Source: Cellulosimicrobium terreum
GTDB lineage: Bacteria > Actinomycetota > Actinomycetes > Actinomycetales > Cellulomonadaceae
Assembly (NCBI GenBank): GCA_014803435.1
Contig: JACYFD010000001.1
Coordinates: 434,001 to 498,000 of the forward strand
Length of the DNA stretch: 64,000 nt
Direction: 5' to 3'
Part shown: positions 61,023 to 64,000 of the stretch, one piece after another
Position numbering within the stretch: position 1 is the stretch's first letter
How the letters are laid out: every line of letters begins with the position of its first letter
The notes under the pieces: model-generated
Databases searched by the model: none
Seen by the model: only the letters and a program-made list of their open reading frames with translations
What the model was told of the DNA's origin: nothing
Program-made: the position numbers and the translations under genes

Positions 61023-61969
61023 CCTCGCGCGCGCGGTCCTTGTCGACCGCTCGCCTCGTGCTGCGCCCGTTCGGCTACCTGGTGGTCGGTCTGGTGTGGA
61101 CGACGATCGCGCTCGTGCTGCTGGCGCTCTACCTGAGCCCGGTCGTGGTCGCGATCGTCACCCCGGTCGAACCGCTCGCGGCGGTGTACGCCCGGGACCC
61201 GGACCCGGTGATCGGGACGCTCGTCATGTCCCCCGTCGCGATGGTGCTCGCCGGCCCCGTGTTCTGGTACCTGTCGTGCGCGACGTGGCCGCTCGCCGTG
61301 CTCTCGTTCGTGTACGTGGGGCGAGCGCTGCGCCCGTCGTACCGTACGGAGCCGCTCTCGTTCACGAGCTACGCGGCGCAGGGCACCACCCTCGGGCCGC
61401 CCCTGTCCGGAGCCGCCGCGCTCTCGCTCCAGCCGGAGCGCGCCTCACGGCTCACGACGACGCTCATGCGGTTCTCCGCGTGCGGGTGGCAGCCGCTGTG
61501 GCGCGAGTTCTGGGCGGCGTTCCCCGCCGGCGTCGGGTGGGTCGTGCTGAGCGTCGTGATCCTGCCGCTCCTGCCGACGGCCCCGCGGCTCGGGCTCGCC
61601 GTCGTGGCCCTCGCCCTGTACGCGTGGTCCGCCCGGCTCCTGCGCCGGCGGTGGGTCTGGCGCTTCCACCGCGAGCACGCCCGCCGCGTCACCCGGCGCG
61701 ACCGGGTCGCGCACCGCGACTCGTCCGGGCTCACGTCGTTCCACGACGGGCCGCGCGTCGTGCGGACGAGCCCGCAGACGGCCGACCACCGGGCGCAGGT
61801 CGAGGCCGAGCGTGCCGCGGCGCGCGACAGCGCCGAACCCCTCACCGCGCTCACGAGCGACGCGATCGGCGAGCGGCGCGAGCGCGCGCTGCAGGCCCGC
61901 GGGGCGCGGCTGCGCCGGGAGGGGGACACGCGCCCCGGGGACACGCGCGACGGCACGGCCGGGCGATGA
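61019..61969 (+). CDS. Integral membrane protein of unknown function (316 aa)
   Basis: Two hydrophobic helices near the N-terminus (VVGLVWTTIALVLLALYLSP, TLVMSPVAMVLAGPVFWYLS) and two more (VGWVVLSVVILPLLPTAPRL, LGLAVVALALYAWSARLLRR) are followed by a basic, hydrophilic C-terminal region of about 100 residues. The GTG overlaps the peptidase TGA (GTGA), so the genes are coupled. No family known to me fits. Confidence 0.7.
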   Translation: MTSRARSLSTARLVLRPFGYLVVGLVWTTIALVLLALYLSPVVVAIVTPVEPLAAVYARDPDPVIGTLVMSPVAMVLAGPVFWYLSCATWPLAVLSFVYVGRALRPSYRTEPLSFTSYAAQGTTLGPPLSGAAALSLQPERASRLTTTLMRFSACGWQPLWREFWAAFPAGVGWVVLSVVILPLLPTAPRLGLAVVALALYAWSARLLRRRWVWRFHREHARRVTRRDRVAHRDSSGLTSFHDGPRVVRTSPQTADHRAQVEAERAAARDSAEPLTALTSDAIGERRERALQARGARLRREGDTRPGDTRDGTAGR

Positions 61970-62763
61970 GCACCGCCGACGACGCCGCCGCGATCGTCAC
62001 GCGACGCCGCGACCTGCGTCGCGTGCGGGTCGCGGAGGTGGTGCTCGTCCTGCTCCAGCTCGTCGCCGTCGTCCTGCTCATGCTGCGGCTGCCCGCGCAG
62101 CCCGCACCGGACGATCTCACCGCCGCGATCTACGGGGTGATGGTCTCGCTCGGGCTCCAGGTGATGGTGTCGGTCCGGCTCCTGTGGATCCTCGTCATGG
62201 GCCCCGGGTCGCGGCGCGTGCGGCGGAAGGTCCCGGCCCGGGTCGGGTTCGTCACCGCGGCCTCGCCGGTCCTCACGCTGCTCGTCCTGGTGCCCTGGAT
62301 CGTCTCGGGGATCTTCGACGGCGGCGAGGGCGCGTCGGCGTGGCTCCTGTTCCTCCTGCTCGTCCTGGCTGCCGGGTTCGGCCTGCTCGCGACGGCGGTC
62401 GTGCTCGCCCCCGTCGAGATGGCGGTGCGCGGCGTCGTCGCGGTCGTCCGGGGTTCCGGCGACCGGGGGCGCCGGGCCGACGGCTGGGCTTTGCTCAGGG
62501 GTGCCGCGTGGCTCGGGGCGCTCGGCCTGTTCGTCGTCGGGGTCGGGCTCGCCGTCGACCAGCCCGGACCGGGCCGGGGGTCCTGGGGCGTGGTCGTCCT
62601 GGCGGTCGTCGGGCTGCCAGGGGACTACACGGTCCGGTACCCGGTTCTGCTCTGGGCCGGGCGGGCGGTCCTCCTCGCGCTCGTGGTCTCCGTCGTCGTG
62701 CCGTGGGCGCGCAAGCGCGTCGCCCGTGCGCGTCCGGCGCGGGAGCAGGGGGACGAGGGATGA
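61966..62763 (+). CDS. Integral membrane protein of unknown function (265 aa)
   Basis: Six or so hydrophobic segments (EVVLVLLQLVAVVLLMLRLP, LQVMVSVRLLWILVMGPG, PVLTLLVLVPWIVSGIFDGG, AWLLFLLLVLAAGFGLLATA, ALLRGAAWLGALGLFVVGVG, ALVVSVVVPWARKRVA) lie between short charged loops. It overlaps the previous stop (ATGA) and may form a complex or unit with the adjacent membrane protein. No motif identifies it. Confidence 0.7.
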   Translation: MSTADDAAAIVTRRRDLRRVRVAEVVLVLLQLVAVVLLMLRLPAQPAPDDLTAAIYGVMVSLGLQVMVSVRLLWILVMGPGSRRVRRKVPARVGFVTAASPVLTLLVLVPWIVSGIFDGGEGASAWLLFLLLVLAAGFGLLATAVVLAPVEMAVRGVVAVVRGSGDRGRRADGWALLRGAAWLGALGLFVVGVGLAVDQPGPGRGSWGVVVLAVVGLPGDYTVRYPVLLWAGRAVLLALVVSVVVPWARKRVARARPAREQGDEG

Positions 62764-62767
62764 CCGC

Positions 62768-63673
62768 TCAGGGGCGGACGAGTCGTAGCGGGGCATCCGC
62801 GGTGCGGACGGTGACGGTCTGGCCCCAGGATGCGACGAGCCGGTCGTCCTCGATCCCGTCGCCGAACACGACGAGGCGGTCCGACGCGACCGTCACCGCG
62901 AGAGCGGCCCCCGGCTCGACGTAGCCCTCGGTGAGCGCCACCCCGGTGGTCGGCGAGGGCCAGGCCTCGCGCACGAACCAGCCGAGCCGCACGTCGGTCC
63001 GAGCGGGGGCCGGCCGGCCGCCGCGGTCGTGCGCGAGCGACGCCCACCAGCCGGTCGCCCCCGTCCCGGTGGAGACGAGCAGGCCCGACGAGGACTGCCG
63101 CTCCTCGCCCGCCGCGCACCGCAGGGCGTAGCGCGCGCTCTGGTGCGACGGGTGTCCGACGAACACCTCGTTGAGCGCGGTCAGGTGCTGGCCGTCGTCC
63201 AGGTCGGCGCGGACCATCGTCAGGTCCTCCAGCGACTCCTCCAGCGAGAGGGCTGCGGCCGGGTCACCCAGCCCGCGCAGGACCTGCGTGGCCGCGGCGA
63301 CGGGGTGCCGCACGAGCACGCCCGCGTTGACGCCCGGCTCGGGGTCGACCCCGAGCACCGGCTGCCCGTGCAGGTACTTCGCGACGTTCGCGACGAGACC
63401 GTCCTGGCCGACGACCACGACCACGTCCTCGGGGTCGACGAGGAACCGCGACAGGTCGGCGCGCTCGACGTCGGCCCGGGCCCAGTCGTCGGGAACGGCG
63501 GCCGCGACGGCGGCGCGGGCCTCGGCGAGCGTGTCGTGACGGGCCTGGACCTCGGCGAGCGTGCGGCCGCGGGACCGCAGGAAGAACTCGGCCTGCCCCC
63601 GGGTGCCGTGCCGGTCGAGGAGCTCGTCCAGCTCGGTCCGCCGGTGCACGACGACGGCGCGTCGGCGCAGCAC
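62768..63673 (-). CDS. NAD(+)/NADH kinase-like protein with GQDG motif (301 aa)
   Basis: The NAD-kinase-type fold is suggested by VVVVVGQDGLVANVAKYLHG (G89-Q90-D91-G92 in place of GGDG), PVLGVDPEPGVNAGVLVRH, TALNEVFVGHPS and SSGLLVSTGTGATGWWASL. The catalytic Asp 91 of the GGDG motif is kept while the second Gly is Gln. It may phosphorylate NAD or another diol, or be an inactive relative. The GTG start is one base after the stop of the flotillin-like gene, showing operon coupling. Confidence 0.75.
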   Translation of the reverse strand: MLRRRAVVVHRRTELDELLDRHGTRGQAEFFLRSRGRTLAEVQARHDTLAEARAAVAAAVPDDWARADVERADLSRFLVDPEDVVVVVGQDGLVANVAKYLHGQPVLGVDPEPGVNAGVLVRHPVAAATQVLRGLGDPAAALSLEESLEDLTMVRADLDDGQHLTALNEVFVGHPSHQSARYALRCAAGEERQSSSGLLVSTGTGATGWWASLAHDRGGRPAPARTDVRLGWFVREAWPSPTTGVALTEGYVEPGAALAVTVASDRLVVFGDGIEDDRLVASWGQTVTVRTADAPLRLVRP

Positions 63674-63674
63674 G

Positions 63675-64000
63675 TCAGGCTCCCTTCCCGGCGGGTGCGT
63701 CCGGGCTGAGCGCGCCGGTCACGAGGGCACCGAGGACGCCGGTCAGCAGGTCGGGCGTGACGGTGAGGTTCTGCACGTCGGGCAACGAGCGGGCGGCGTC
63801 GCGCAGCGCGAGCGCGACGAGCGTGCCCTGCCCCGCCTGCGCGTACACCTCCATCCGGGCCTGCTCCGCGGCGGCCTCCGCCGCCCCGACGGCCCGGACC
63901 TGCTCGGCCTTCGAGGCCGTCGCGAGGCCGGCCCGCTCGGCCGTCGCCCGGGCGTCGACGAGCGCCGCCGCGGCCTTCTCCTCCGACTCGCGCCGCGCGT
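63675..64000 (-). CDS. SPFH/flotillin-family protein, C-terminal part
   Basis: The visible 108 codons are the C-terminus of a flotillin/SPFH protein: ESEEKAAAALVDARATAERA, AGLATASKAEQVRAVGAAEA and QARMEVYAQAGQGTLVALAL show the Glu/Ala-rich coiled coil typical of the family, and the tail ends VTPDLLTGVLGALVTG then SPDAPAGKGA. Flotillins scaffold membrane microdomains. The N-terminal SPFH domain lies beyond the window edge. The stop is followed one base later by the NAD-kinase-like GTG. Confidence 0.8.
   Translation of the reverse strand, partial: ARRESEEKAAAALVDARATAERAGLATASKAEQVRAVGAAEAAAEQARMEVYAQAGQGTLVALALRDAARSLPDVQNLTVTPDLLTGVLGALVTGALSPDAPAGKGA

Noticed and set aside
1-64000. tRNA, rRNA, IS, prophage or integrase features
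   Set aside because: No tRNA cloverleaf, rRNA motif, transposase or integrase sequence could be recognised anywhere in the window by eye.

Overview
This window comes from the chromosome of a very GC-rich actinobacterium, most likely Micrococcales (Cellulomonas, Cellulosimicrobium or Isoptericola-like). The evidence is the base composition, GTG starts, many genes that start 6-8 bases after a TANNNT -10 box, F420-type enzymes, a DosR/DosS-type cluster, M15 and PASTA cell-wall domains and an NSS/MetS transporter pair. The genus is inferred from gene content and was not tested by any search. I see no rRNA, tRNA, CRISPR array, transposase or phage gene.

Layout. 1-640: 5' part of a metal-binding lipoprotein gene with a DtxR/MntR-like operator on its start. 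799-4118: two tandem, related genes of unknown function, the second ending in an SH3-like domain, followed by a frameshifted small gene. 4456-10060: a dormancy-like cluster (double universal stress protein, NarL/DosR-type regulator, split-barrel flavoprotein, GNAT, single-GAF DosS-like kinase, Sel1-repeat protein, DoxX-like protein) with DosR-like GGGAC-N4-GTCCC sites. 10206-13238: coiled-coil lipoprotein and a secreted M15 peptidase with PASTA repeats. 13311-15864: ABC-F ribosome-protection-type gene with a possible leader peptide and a Shine-Dalgarno-masking stem, plus a DUF2087 gene. 15871-18392: TetR regulator with two matching operators facing a DinB-like gene and an epoxide hydrolase.

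18418-24208: YbaK-like deacylase, STAS protein, small membrane protein, SbcD-SbcC. 24224-31971: TetR/VOC pair, family 5 uracil-DNA glycosylase, Bcr/CflA-type exporter, LLM flavoprotein, DUF2993 lipid-binding-like protein, HTH_42 protein, MerR regulator, CPBP protease. 32066-38410: alditol-oxidase-like enzyme, NSS transporter with its MetS subunit, and a polar amino acid ABC transporter. 38691-49314: small protein, alkaline phosphatase, SRPBCC protein, a coiled-coil membrane protein, a SpoIIE-type phosphatase, a very large Fe-S nuclease/RNase H-like/helicase protein, a Gly-rich protein and a cold-shock protein. 49601-55803: F420-type nitroreductase and a complete branched-chain amino acid (Liv) operon. 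55857-64000: beta-propeller protein, CBS plus degenerate GGDEF protein, prolyl oligopeptidase-type peptidase with two membrane proteins, and an NAD-kinase-like gene behind a flotillin-like gene that runs off the window.

The most unusual structure lies in short palindromic elements. A 54-bp element with 17-bp arms sits in frame inside the ABC-F gene and a related copy lies just downstream of it. A 55-bp element with 13-bp arms occurs twice about 2.3 kb apart. Strong hairpins separate the binding-protein gene from the membrane-subunit genes in both amino acid ABC operons. Several intergenic regions also carry nested inverted and tandem repeats.
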